Source: Sphingomonadales bacterium (GTDB taxonomy: Bacteria > Pseudomonadota > Alphaproteobacteria > Sphingomonadales > Sphingomonadaceae). Taken from it: a DNA stretch of 19,296 bases. This document shows positions 1-7,367 of the stretch, piece by piece. Location of the stretch: contig JAGWVC010000076.1 of assembly GCA_018971065.1 (NCBI GenBank), positions 1 through 19,296 of the forward strand, read 5' to 3'. Each line of letters starts with the position of its first letter. Position 1 is the stretch's first letter. Both the position numbers and the translations under genes were made by a program. The notes under the pieces are model-generated. The model saw nothing but the letters and a program-made list of their open reading frames with translations, made no database searches and was not told the origin of the DNA.

Positions 1-794
1 CTGTTTTCCCAGTTGATCTTGCCGAGCGACTTGCCGCCGCCCTTCGCGGTGGCGCGCCACAGGTCGCGCGAGCCGGGCATGGCGTGGAGCTGTTCGAGCA
101 GTTCGGGGTCATGGACCACGTCGGGCGTGCTGGGATGGTCTTCCTGGTAGGCGTTCATCACCCCGAGAAAGCCCTCGAACTCATCGAAGCCGACCTGCCA
201 GGGGCGTGAGCCGTCCTTCTCGCCGACGTGCCATTTGCCCGACAGCGCGGTGCGGTAGCCGGCTTGCGAGAGCAGGCGCGCCGATACCACTTCGGACGAG
301 ATGTCGGCGGTGTCGTTGAGCAACGAGGGGCGGATCAGGCCTGAGCGCACCGGCAGCCGCCCCGTCATCAGCGCGGCGCGCGTGGGGGTGCAGATCGGCT
401 GGGCATAGGTGGAGGTGAGCTTGAGTCCTTCGCGGGCCAGCCGATCGATGTTCGGAGTGGGTGCACCGAGCATCTCGCCGCCGCCATAGGCACCGACATC
501 GCCATAGCCGAGATCGTCCACCACCAGATAGAGAATGTTCGGCGGCCGCCCCTTGCGGTCGCGCAGCGCCTTGAGCCTGGCCATCGCCTCGGCCTGTTGC
601 GCGGGATGGAGCAAGGCCGGTTCAAAGTTCTCCTGCTTGCGCTCGGCGGCGAGCAGCGGCGAAACGCGCTTGAGCGAACCCACCGTGAGTCCCAGCGGAA
701 GGGCGAGTTGCGCCGAGGCCGTGCTGGCCGCAACCAGGGCGAGCGCCGCTGCGGAAGTTGCCAGTCGCGCGGTTGCCGAGCGCCAATTCACCAT
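1..794 (-). CDS. Exported sulfatase (arylsulfatase family), 3' end outside the window
   Basis: This is the N-terminal 264 residues of a type I sulfatase, which would hydrolyse a sulfate ester on an organic substrate. Residues 1-28 form a signal peptide with a likely AxA cleavage site (ASA before Gln-29), so the enzyme is probably periplasmic. The core starts at about residue 85: NILYLVVDDLGYGD carries the metal-binding Asp-93/Asp-94. CTPTR at 135-139 is the CxPxR sulfatase signature in which Cys-135 would become formylglycine, and GKWHVG at 186-191 supplies the conserved Lys and His. The ATG at 794 was chosen because AGAGG lies about 7 nt upstream and a signal peptide follows at once. The reading frame runs off the left edge, so the C-terminal half is not visible. 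The gene is divergent from the TonB receptor and has its own copy of the shared operator-like repeat about 60 bp upstream. The substrate is unknown; a sulfated version of the compound imported by the receptor is possible. Confidence 0.93.
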   Translation of the reverse strand, partial: MVNWRSATARLATSAAALALVAASTASAQLALPLGLTVGSLKRVSPLLAAERKQENFEPALLHPAQQAEAMARLKALRDRKGRPPNILYLVVDDLGYGDVGAYGGGEMLGAPTPNIDRLAREGLKLTSTYAQPICTPTRAALMTGRLPVRSGLIRPSLLNDTADISSEVVSARLLSQAGYRTALSGKWHVGEKDGSRPWQVGFDEFEGFLGVMNAYQEDHPSTPDVVHDPELLEQLHAMPGSRDLWRATAKGGGKSLGKINWEN

Positions 795-854
795 AGTCGA
801 TCCTCTTGTCCCGGTTGGCGCATAATGCGGCATGTATGGCGTATGATTCACCAC

Positions 855-886
855 TTGCGTAAAATATGTGCTTCATAAATTCGCAA
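855..886. promoter_or_regulatory. Operator-like inverted repeat, site 1 (sulfatase promoter)
   Basis: Arms are TTGCGT and TCGCAA, separated by 20 bp of AT-rich sequence (4 G/C in 20). One arm base deviates from the TTGCGT-N20-ACGCAA consensus seen at the other sites. Its edge lies about 60 bp upstream of the sulfatase start at 794. Confidence 0.6.
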
Positions 887-983
887 TTGGCAAGTCCTTG
901 TACGGCCTGCCGGATGCGGCGGGGGCCGGGGTGCGGCGTGCGGCGCTTTTTGGCGGAATCACGGCGGGAATGCGCGAGCAATC

Positions 984-1002
984 GTTGCAGGTGTGCTGCA
1001 AC
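984..1002. repeat. Perfect 7-bp hairpin with an extra half-repeat
   Basis: GTTGCAG and CTGCAAC flank a GTGTG loop. A third copy of the unit (TGCAAC at 1003-1008) follows directly. There is no T-tract, so it does not look like a terminator. It could be a binding site for a second regulator or a chance structure. Confidence 0.35.
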
Positions 1003-1043
1003 TGCAACATAATCGGGTCACATATTCGGACGAAATGCCATAT

Positions 1044-1075
1044 TTGCGTATTTATGTTTGACATTCATTACGCAC
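1044..1075. promoter_or_regulatory. Operator-like inverted repeat, site 2 (TonB receptor promoter)
   Basis: Arms are TTGCGT and ACGCAC, separated by 20 bp with 4 G/C. The right edge is 51 bp upstream of the receptor ATG. A TTGACA lies inside the spacer, so a bound protein could block or recruit RNA polymerase. Confidence 0.65.
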
Positions 1076-1126
1076 TAGGCCATAGCGTTGCACATAGAGG
1101 GCCGAAACTGGCGGAGGGGAGTTCCA

Positions 1127-3682
1127 ATGCAACGAATCGATTCAGCGCGCGTCGTGGCGCGTCTTCTTGCGGGCGTTTGTGCGGTGGCGATGGCCACGCC
1201 GGTTCTGGCGCAGCAGAAGGCTGCCGCCGCTGCGGGTGGCGACGGCCAGCTCGACGAAATCGTGGTGACCGCGCAGAAGCGTGAGCAGAACCTGCAGGTC
1301 GTGCCGATCGCGGTGAGTGCCATCACCGTCGAAAAGATCGCGAAGCTTGGCATTGCCGATGCCCGTGACCTGAGCGGGCTTGCGCCGAACGTCACGGTTG
1401 CGGCTGGCACCACCAGCAACAGTGCCGCGGTGATCTCGATTCGCGGCATCTCGGGTGGCGGCTCGGAGACGTTTGGCTTCGATTCGGCGAATGCCGTCTA
1501 TGTCGATGGCGTCTATATCGGGCGTTCGGCGGCAGCGGGTTCACAGGTTTCGGACATCGAGCGCGTCGAAGTGCTGCGCGGGCCGCAGGGCACGCTGTTC
1601 GGTCGCAACACCACGGGCGGTGCGATCTCGTTCGTGTCGCGCAAGCCGTCGAAGACCCTGCGCGTCGCCGCCGAGGCCGGCTATGGCAATTACGGCGCCT
1701 GGAACGGCAAGATTTCGATCGATCCGGGCGAGATTGCCGGGATCAGCACCAGCTTCTCGTACACGCATGGCGGGCGGCATGGCATCGTTGACAACCTGTA
1801 CCAGGCTGACAACGCCAAGGACCCCGGCTCGTTCAAGAGCGATGCCTTCCGCTTCGCGGCGCGTGCCGAGATCGGCGGTACGGGGTCGATCCAGTACATC
1901 TTCGATTACTCGAAGACGACCGGCAGCCCGATGAACTTCCAGCTCACCAATGTTGCGAATGGTACGGCCAATCCGCCGGTGTCGGTGGGGGGGCAACTGG
2001 CCACGGTGACGCAGCAAGCGCCGGTCCAGCAGTATCTGGCGGGTGTCACCTTCGCCAATCCCGCCTGCGCCGCGCTGGCGACGCCGACGCGCGTCTGGCA
2101 GCAGACGGTCTGCAACGATGTGCTGGGTTATTCGATGGACAAGAGCTGGGGGCACAACCTCCAGTTCGAGAACGACTTCGGAGCCTTCAAGCTGAAGTCC
2201 ATCACCGGCTATCGCCAGTGGGCGAACGACGTCAACTCCGATCTCGACGGGCTGGGCGCGTTCAGCGGGCCGCAGTATTCGCAGGCGACGACCTTCAACG
2301 GCATGCCCGCATCGCTGCTGGCGTTCATTCCGACGATCCCCGCCGCGGCGCGTTCGTTCATCGCCGGATCGGCGGTGCCCAGCGTCAGCCAGAACCTCTT
2401 CACCACCAGCAACCAGCGGCGCCAGCGCCAGGTGAGCGAGGAACTCGAAATTTCCGGCAACGCCAAGCTGTTCGACTGGGTGGTCGGTGGCTTCTACTTC
2501 TGGGAGAAGGGTTCGGAGAACAACCCGCAGGGCAGCGGCTTCGTGCTCGACACCAATGCGGCGGTGTTCAACTCGACCAACTTCGGACCGCTGGGGGCGA
2601 TGTTCGCGGCGGCAAACCCGGCGCGTTACCGCCTGGTCCAGACCCTCTCGACACTGGCCTATTCCGCCACGTCGCAGAGCGAGGCGATCTACGGCCAGGC
2701 GACAGTCTATCCGGCCGGCCGCGACAGCTCGCTGCGACTGACGCTCGGTGCACGCTATACCTGGGATCAGAAGTCGATGATGCGCACCCAGAATGGTGCG
2801 GCGGCGCTGGCTACTCCGGATAGCGGCAAGGCCAATTTCAGCCGTTTCACCTGGAACGCCATGCTCGGCTATGACTTCGCCCAGGGCGTGACCGGCTATG
2901 CCCGGGTCGCAACCGGCTATCGTGCCGGTGGCTTCAACTCGGGCGACGCGGTGATCGTTGGTACATCGACGATGCCGAGCTTCAACGCCGAGAACATCAC
3001 CTCATACGAACTCGGCCTCAAGACCGAACTGCTGGACCGCCACCTGCGCCTGAACGTCGCCGGGTACCACAACATCTACAAGAACCTGCAGGTTGCGGTG
3101 CCGGTCTCGACGGCGGTGCCGGGCAACTTCACCACCACGGTGCAGAACGCCGGCCGGGTCCACTACACGGGCTTCGAGGCGGACATGCAGGCGGTGCTCA
3201 ACCAGTACGCGTCGATCGACGGCAGCGTCGGCTACGTTGACATCAAATACAAGCAGTTCAATTCCGGGCTTTCCACCACCGGAACGGTTGTCGATATCTC
3301 GTCGATCGCGGTGCCGGGCTACACCTCGCCGCTGACCGCGAACGTTTCGCTTGACCTGCATGCGCCGGTCGCCGGCGGTGCCGCGCGGGTCTACGGGCGG
3401 ATCGGCTACACCTACATGGATGGCCAGTACAGCTTCTCGAGCTTCCTTTCCTCGCCGTTCAATCCGGTGCTCAAGGGAGATAACCGGAAGTTGGTTGACC
3501 TGCAGGTGGGCGTGGACCGGATTCGCTTCGGTACCGCCGAGGGCGAGATCAAGTTCTGGGTCAAGAACCTGACCAACGAACACGCGCTGGTTCGTGGCAT
3601 CGACTTCGGCCAGCTTGGCTACGCCGGCGGCTTTTATGAGCTGCCGCGCACCTATGGCGTGAAGGTAGGCGTCAAGTTCTGA
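1127..3682 (+). CDS. TonB-dependent outer-membrane receptor
   Basis: An 851-residue TonB-dependent receptor that would take up a large or scarce substrate across the outer membrane using energy from TonB-ExbBD. Residues 1-28 form a signal peptide (cleavage after VLA). The TonB box is DEIVVTAQKR at about 43-52. The plug domain covers roughly 55-175, with SIRGIS, the YVDGVYIGR segment and ERVEVLRGPQGTLFGRN at 145-161. The rest is the beta-barrel, ending in the typical terminal aromatic (VGVKF). The family is very abundant in sphingomonads, where many members import aromatic, terpenoid or steroid compounds or siderophores; catabolic import is favoured here by context only. The ATG at 1127 has GGAGGGGA upstream and opens the signal peptide directly; an in-frame TTG at 1088 would add 13 residues with no ribosome-binding site. 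A strong terminator follows. Transcription is probably controlled by the repeat at 1044-1075. Confidence 0.96.
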   Translation: MQRIDSARVVARLLAGVCAVAMATPVLAQQKAAAAAGGDGQLDEIVVTAQKREQNLQVVPIAVSAITVEKIAKLGIADARDLSGLAPNVTVAAGTTSNSAAVISIRGISGGGSETFGFDSANAVYVDGVYIGRSAAAGSQVSDIERVEVLRGPQGTLFGRNTTGGAISFVSRKPSKTLRVAAEAGYGNYGAWNGKISIDPGEIAGISTSFSYTHGGRHGIVDNLYQADNAKDPGSFKSDAFRFAARAEIGGTGSIQYIFDYSKTTGSPMNFQLTNVANGTANPPVSVGGQLATVTQQAPVQQYLAGVTFANPACAALATPTRVWQQTVCNDVLGYSMDKSWGHNLQFENDFGAFKLKSITGYRQWANDVNSDLDGLGAFSGPQYSQATTFNGMPASLLAFIPTIPAAARSFIAGSAVPSVSQNLFTTSNQRRQRQVSEELEISGNAKLFDWVVGGFYFWEKGSENNPQGSGFVLDTNAAVFNSTNFGPLGAMFAAANPARYRLVQTLSTLAYSATSQSEAIYGQATVYPAGRDSSLRLTLGARYTWDQKSMMRTQNGAAALATPDSGKANFSRFTWNAMLGYDFAQGVTGYARVATGYRAGGFNSGDAVIVGTSTMPSFNAENITSYELGLKTELLDRHLRLNVAGYHNIYKNLQVAVPVSTAVPGNFTTTVQNAGRVHYTGFEADMQAVLNQYASIDGSVGYVDIKYKQFNSGLSTTGTVVDISSIAVPGYTSPLTANVSLDLHAPVAGGAARVYGRIGYTYMDGQYSFSSFLSSPFNPVLKGDNRKLVDLQVGVDRIRFGTAEGEIKFWVKNLTNEHALVRGIDFGQLGYAGGFYELPRTYGVKVGVKF

Positions 3683-3706
3683 CCTGACGAACCCTGTCGC
3701 AATCTG

Positions 3707-3739
3707 CCGCGCCATCAGCCACCGCTGATGGCGCGGTTT
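3707..3739. terminator. Rho-independent terminator after the TonB receptor
   Basis: CCGCGCCATCAGC and its perfect 13-bp complement enclose a CACC loop and are followed by TTT. It begins 25 bp after the receptor stop codon and separates the receptor from the Rieske operon. Confidence 0.85.
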
Positions 3740-3810
3740 GCGTTGGGGCTCGGGCACATTCGGGCGGGATGACGGTCGCATGCCGATGCAATCTGCATAT
3801 CAGTCATGAT

Positions 3811-3824
3811 TTCGCAAATTGTGT
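3811..3824. repeat. Secondary motif TTCGCAAATTGTGT
   Basis: This 14-bp element differs at one base from TTCGCAAATTGCGT at 17783-17796. Both lie close to a copy of the 32-bp repeat, and both resemble its two half-sites placed back to back. It may be an accessory regulator site upstream of the Rieske operon. Confidence 0.35.
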
Positions 3825-3829
3825 CTAAA

Positions 3830-3861
3830 ATGCGTTTCTTTATAAGATATTTTCTACGCAA
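3830..3861. promoter_or_regulatory. Operator-like inverted repeat, site 3 (Rieske operon promoter)
   Basis: Arms are ATGCGT and ACGCAA, with a 20-bp spacer containing only 3 G/C. It lies 102 bp upstream of the first Rieske start, in the AT-rich stretch that must hold the operon's promoter. Confidence 0.65.
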
Positions 3862-3963
3862 AAACTGAACTGGTTGACGATTGTCAAAGGCGGTCCGCAC
3901 CGAGCTTGCCACAAGGTCTCCTGCAACGATGCGGTCGCTTCCGCATCCCGGCGGGAGGGCACG

Positions 3964-5049
3964 ATGGCCAGGACTGCAGAATACGGGCTTGGCCCGCTGA
4001 CGTTTCCACGCGGTTGGTTCATGGTCGCCGCAGCCGCCGACATTGCCGACAAGCCGGTGCCGCTGCGCTTTTTCGGGCGCGATTTCGTGGCTTATCGCGG
4101 GCAGAGCGGCCGGGTCTATCTGGTCGATGCCTTTTGCCCGCACATGCGCGTCCACCTTGCGCGCAACACCACCTCGTACATCGTGCGCGATGGCGAGCAG
4201 ATCCAGGGCGAATCGATCCGCTGCCCTGGCCACGGCTGGCGCTTCGCCCCTGACGGCCAGTGCGACGACATTCCCTATTCCACGCACGGCATTCCCAGGG
4301 CCGCGTGCATCAAGACGTTCCCGGTGGTCGAGAAAGCCGGCTGCGTGTGGATGTGGCACGACGAGGAAGGCGGCGCGCCGGAGTTCGACCTTCCCGCTTT
4401 CGCCGAATGGGACAGAGAGGATGAAGGCTGGGTGCGCTGGCGCATCGATCCGCTGGGCACACTACCGGTGCATCCGGCCGAGATCCTCGACAACATGGCG
4501 GACCTGGCGCACTTCATCCCCGTCCACGGCAGCCGCAACATCCGGTATTTCGAGAACGAATACCGCGACCACGTGATGATGCAGCGCTTCGGCGCCGGCC
4601 ACCGCACGCTGGTTTCCGAAGGCGATGACGTGCTGGTTAACGACACCTGGTACACCGGGCCGGGCATCCTGCTTTCGCGGATGGAGGGCACGCATCCTTC
4701 GGTCATCATGATCTGCAACACGCCGGTCGAGGACGGCGAGGTGCGCTGCTGGTACGGTCTGTTCGTGCGCGTTGGCGAGCGCCGCGCCGACGAGGCGGGC
4801 GTGGCTATGGCGCGCACCTACCAGGACGTTGCGCTGGATGCCTTCGCGCAGGATTTCGAGCTGTGGCAGCACAAGCAGCCGGCACTCAATATTCTGCAGG
4901 TGCCTGACGACGGTCCGTTCCACAAGGGCCGCATCTGGCATCGCCAGTTCTACAACCCGCGCGAGAAAGCGGGCGAGATCCGTAGCCGTGTCAACGGGGT
5001 GCACGTTTCCATCGACAATCGTCCCGGCGCCGCACCGCGCGCCGCCTGA
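3964..5049 (+). CDS. Rieske non-haem iron oxygenase, alpha subunit (KshA-like)
   Basis: A 361-residue terminal oxygenase that would hydroxylate or demethylate an organic substrate using O2 and electrons from a separate reductase. The Rieske [2Fe-2S] ligands are Cys-58/His-60 (CPH) and Cys-87/His-90 (CPGH). Their 26-residue separation is longer than the 17 in the two other Rieske proteins here. The catalytic iron site is visible as NMADLAHFIPVH, giving Asp-180 (bridge), His-183 and His-188, with Asp-297 in DFELW as the third ligand. Size and motif order resemble the single-component KshA/VanA type of alpha subunit; no beta subunit gene is nearby. The ATG at 3964 follows GGAGGG by 4 nt; an upstream in-frame start at 3874 has no such support and adds non-conserved sequence. 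It is first in a two-gene operon, 16 nt before the second Rieske gene. No ferredoxin or reductase lies in the window. The exact reaction is unknown. Confidence 0.93.
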   Translation: MARTAEYGLGPLTFPRGWFMVAAAADIADKPVPLRFFGRDFVAYRGQSGRVYLVDAFCPHMRVHLARNTTSYIVRDGEQIQGESIRCPGHGWRFAPDGQCDDIPYSTHGIPRAACIKTFPVVEKAGCVWMWHDEEGGAPEFDLPAFAEWDREDEGWVRWRIDPLGTLPVHPAEILDNMADLAHFIPVHGSRNIRYFENEYRDHVMMQRFGAGHRTLVSEGDDVLVNDTWYTGPGILLSRMEGTHPSVIMICNTPVEDGEVRCWYGLFVRVGERRADEAGVAMARTYQDVALDAFAQDFELWQHKQPALNILQVPDDGPFHKGRIWHRQFYNPREKAGEIRSRVNGVHVSIDNRPGAAPRAA

Positions 5050-5065
5050 ACAAGGAGTCCTCAAC

Positions 5066-6178
5066 ATGACTGACACCAAAGCCGCAACCGATGCCCGCAC
5101 GCCGCCGGTGGCCGTGTGGCAATTGCTGGAGAAGCTGCGCGGGCAGGACCTCATCGACTGGCGGGTTGCACCGCTCGACGATCGCACCTCGATCGCCGAC
5201 CGCAACCTCGGCATCGGCTTTCCGTTCGGCTGGTATGCGATCGAGCAGGTTGATTTCGTCAAGGTGGGCGAGGTCAAGCCGCTGCGCTATTTCGACAAGG
5301 ATCTGGCGATCTGGCGCGGCGAGGACGGCAAGGTTCGCGTCATGGACGCCTGGTGCAAGCATATGGGTGCGCACATGGGGCACGGCGGCAAGGTTCACGG
5401 CAACCTGCTCGAATGTCCGTTCCACGCCTGGCGCTATGATGGCGAGGAAGGCGTGGTGAAGGACATTCCCTATTCGAAGTCGATCCCGCCACAGGTGAAG
5501 CGCAAGTGCACGCAAACCTGGCACGTCACCGAGGCGAACGGCTGGATCTGGACCTGGTATCACCCCGACGCGAGCGTGACGCCGATGTGGGATGTGTTCG
5601 TGCACGAGGAATACGGCGACGCCGACTGGACGCCTTATGAAATGCACGAATGGACCATCTATGGCTCGATCCAGAACATGGCCGAGAACGGGGTGGACGT
5701 TGCCCACTTCCAGTATATCCACGGCACCGCCGGGTTGCCCGATGCCGAACTGCGCTGGGGCGAGTGGGGACGCGGTGCCGATGTCCATGCTCGGATGGGC
5801 ACTCCGAAGGGCATGGTCGATGGACTGATCAGTTACGACACGATGGGGCCGGGCCAGAGCTGGGTGCGCTTTCGCGGCATTGCCGAAACGCTGCTTGTGG
5901 CCAGTCTGGTGCCGGTGTCCGAAGATGTGCTGCGGGTCCGTTACGGCTTCACCCAGCCGCGCGCGCAGGCCGAAGGACCGTCGGCGGGCGTGGCGAAGGC
6001 GCTGATCCGCGACGTTTGCAAGCAGCTCGATCAGGACAAGGTGATCTGGGACCGGATGAAGTACGAGACCAACGCGATCATCTGCGAGGGTGACGGCCCG
6101 ATCGCGAAGTTCCGCGACTGGTACAGCCGCTATTACGCGAAGCCCGAAGGCGGGTCGAACCTGCGGGCGGTGGGCTGA
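5066..6178 (+). CDS. Rieske non-haem iron oxygenase, alpha subunit (paralogue A)
   Basis: A 370-residue terminal oxygenase. The Rieske cluster ligands are Cys-97/His-99 (CKH) and Cys-117/His-120 (CPFH), 17 residues apart. The mononuclear iron site is ENGVDVAHFQYIH, with Asp-211, His-214 and His-219, plus Asp-324 in DKVIW. It is a clear paralogue of the third Rieske protein (11301-12422): by eye about three quarters of positions match, with long identical runs around both metal sites, while the first Rieske protein is much more distant. The ATG at 5066 has AAGGAG 8 nt upstream; a longer in-frame reading from 4772 would overlap the previous gene heavily and is rejected. It is co-transcribed with the first Rieske gene and ends just before a hairpin terminator. 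Two dissimilar oxygenases in one operon suggest two successive or alternative hydroxylations rather than two subunits of one enzyme; that is inference. Confidence 0.93.
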   Translation: MTDTKAATDARTPPVAVWQLLEKLRGQDLIDWRVAPLDDRTSIADRNLGIGFPFGWYAIEQVDFVKVGEVKPLRYFDKDLAIWRGEDGKVRVMDAWCKHMGAHMGHGGKVHGNLLECPFHAWRYDGEEGVVKDIPYSKSIPPQVKRKCTQTWHVTEANGWIWTWYHPDASVTPMWDVFVHEEYGDADWTPYEMHEWTIYGSIQNMAENGVDVAHFQYIHGTAGLPDAELRWGEWGRGADVHARMGTPKGMVDGLISYDTMGPGQSWVRFRGIAETLLVASLVPVSEDVLRVRYGFTQPRAQAEGPSAGVAKALIRDVCKQLDQDKVIWDRMKYETNAIICEGDGPIAKFRDWYSRYYAKPEGGSNLRAVG

Positions 6179-6187
6179 ACGATCCCC

Positions 6188-6211
6188 GGCCCCGGTGGCG
6201 GCACCGGGGCC
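6188..6211. terminator. Hairpin terminator between convergent genes
   Basis: GGCCCCGGTG and its perfect 10-bp complement enclose a GCGG loop. It lies in the 43-bp gap between the second Rieske gene and the convergent flavin reductase and could serve both directions. There is no clear T-tract on either side. Confidence 0.6.
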
Positions 6212-6221
6212 TGCCGGCGTT

Positions 6222-7283
6222 TCAGAGAACCGGATAGTCGGTGTAGCCCCGCTCTTCGCCGGTGTAGAGCAGGCTGTAGTCGGGCTTGGCCAGCGGCGCG
6301 CCGGCCCTCATGCGGGCGACGAGGTCGGGGTTGGCGATGAACGGGCGCCCGAAGCTGACCGCCTCGGCGTGGCCGGCGTCGAGCAGGCCTTGCGCGCTTT
6401 CGGCGGTAAGCATGTTGTTGGTGATGACCGCGCCGGACCAGTTGGCGCGCACCAGCGCCAGCGTGTCGAGGTTATCCAGCCCCATGTCGATGACGTGGAG
6501 ATAGGCGAGTCCAAGCGCGTCGGCGGCTTTGATGAACGGCGCGAAAGTGGCGGCCGGATCGCTGGTATCCATGCCGTTGTAGCCGTTACCCGGAGCGATG
6601 CGGAAGCCGACGCGGCCGGGGCCGATGGCATCGGCGAGCGCTTGCAGAACGGCGAGCGGGAAGCGGATGCGGTTTTCGACAGGGCCGCCGTATTCGTCGG
6701 TGCGGTGGTTGCTGGCGGGGTTGAGGAACTGGTTGATCAGATAACCGCTGGCGCAGTGCAGCTCGATACCGTCGATGCCGGCGGCGATCGCGTTGCGCGC
6801 GGCCTGCGCATATTCGGAAAGGATGTCAGGGATTTCAGTGGCTTCGATCGCGCGTGGCAGGGCGGTGCCTACGGGCACGCCGTCGGGGCCGGGCACCTTG
6901 TCGGGGCAGGCAATAGCCGAAGGGGCGATCACGTCGGCAGCAAAGCCGCGATTGCCCGGCGCGACAACGCGGCCGCAATGCATGAGCTGGACGACGAGTT
7001 TGCCGCCGGCGCCATGCACCGCATCGGCAACGGCGCGCCAGCCCTCGACCTGTTCGGCGCTGTGCAGCCCGGGCGTGCGCCAGTAGCCCTTGCCGGCGGG
7101 GGTGGGCTGTGCTCCCTCGGTGACGATCAGACCGGCGCCGGCGCGCTGCGCATAGTATTGCGCCATCAACGCCGTCGGCACATCGCCCGGTCCGGCACGA
7201 TCGCGGGTCATCGGCGCCATTACCACGCGGTTGGCCAGTTCGAGGTCGCCCAGGCGAACGGGAGAGAAAAGGCTGCTGGACAT
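6222..7283 (-). CDS. Old Yellow Enzyme family NADH:flavin oxidoreductase (alkene reductase-like)
   Basis: A 353-residue FMN-dependent TIM-barrel enzyme of the Old Yellow Enzyme family, which typically reduces C=C bonds conjugated to a carbonyl using NAD(P)H. Visible family features are VVMAPMTRDRA at 20-30 (Thr-26 near the flavin), VVQLMHCGR with Gln-99, NQFLNPASNHRTDEYGG at 184-200, GFRIAP with Arg-227, and FGRPFIANPDL at 311-321 for phosphate binding. The active-site segment reads ELHCASGYL: His-176 and Tyr-181 are as expected, but position 179 is Ser where the family nearly always has Asn or His to hydrogen-bond the substrate carbonyl. The length is normal and the frame is intact, so this is a functional variation or a divergent subfamily, not a broken gene. 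The ATG at 7283 has an AGGAA-like sequence upstream. It is divergent from the SDR at 7368 and shares one operator-like repeat with it. In this context it may reduce an enone intermediate. Confidence 0.93.
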   Translation of the reverse strand: MSSSLFSPVRLGDLELANRVVMAPMTRDRAGPGDVPTALMAQYYAQRAGAGLIVTEGAQPTPAGKGYWRTPGLHSAEQVEGWRAVADAVHGAGGKLVVQLMHCGRVVAPGNRGFAADVIAPSAIACPDKVPGPDGVPVGTALPRAIEATEIPDILSEYAQAARNAIAAGIDGIELHCASGYLINQFLNPASNHRTDEYGGPVENRIRFPLAVLQALADAIGPGRVGFRIAPGNGYNGMDTSDPAATFAPFIKAADALGLAYLHVIDMGLDNLDTLALVRANWSGAVITNNMLTAESAQGLLDAGHAEAVSFGRPFIANPDLVARMRAGAPLAKPDYSLLYTGEERGYTDYPVL

Positions 7284-7320
7284 TCGATTCCTGTTTTCAA
7301 AATGACAGATTGACCGTGAT

Positions 7321-7352
7321 TTGCGTTATACAATATGCAATAAATTACGCAA
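7321..7352. promoter_or_regulatory. Operator-like inverted repeat, site 4 (shared divergent promoter)
   Basis: A perfect-arm copy: TTGCGT, 20 bp with 3 G/C, then ACGCAA. It sits in the 84-bp gap between the flavin reductase (start 7283) and the SDR (start 7368), 37 bp from the first and 15 bp from the second. A single site therefore probably serves both genes. Confidence 0.7.
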
Positions 7353-7367
7353 TACTAGGAGGGCGAG

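Larger units (their letters stand above)
795..1126. other. Divergent promoter region between sulfatase and TonB receptor
   Basis: This 332-bp stretch has no convincing gene; short open frames across it span the regulatory repeats and lack family features. It has two AT-rich ends, each with one copy of the 32-bp inverted repeat (855-886 facing the sulfatase, 1044-1075 facing the receptor), and a GC-rich middle at about 900-980. It also holds a small palindrome CGCATAATGCG at 819-829 and a perfect hairpin at 984-1002. A TTGACA at 1058-1063, followed 17 bp later by CATAGC (1081-1086), could be the receptor promoter, which would place the repeat over its -35 element. Confidence 0.6.

Noticed and set aside
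873..1064. Minus-strand 63-residue open frame in the sulfatase/TonB gap
   Set aside because: It runs over operator-like site 2 and up to site 1 and has no family features or ribosome-binding site.
3738..3743. TTGCGT after the TonB receptor terminator as an eighth operator half
   Set aside because: The sequence 26 bp downstream does not match ACGCAA, and the surroundings are GC-rich.
6090..7313. Plus-strand open frame of 407 residues opposite the flavin reductase
   Set aside because: The minus-strand frame has unmistakable Old Yellow Enzyme motifs; this one has none.
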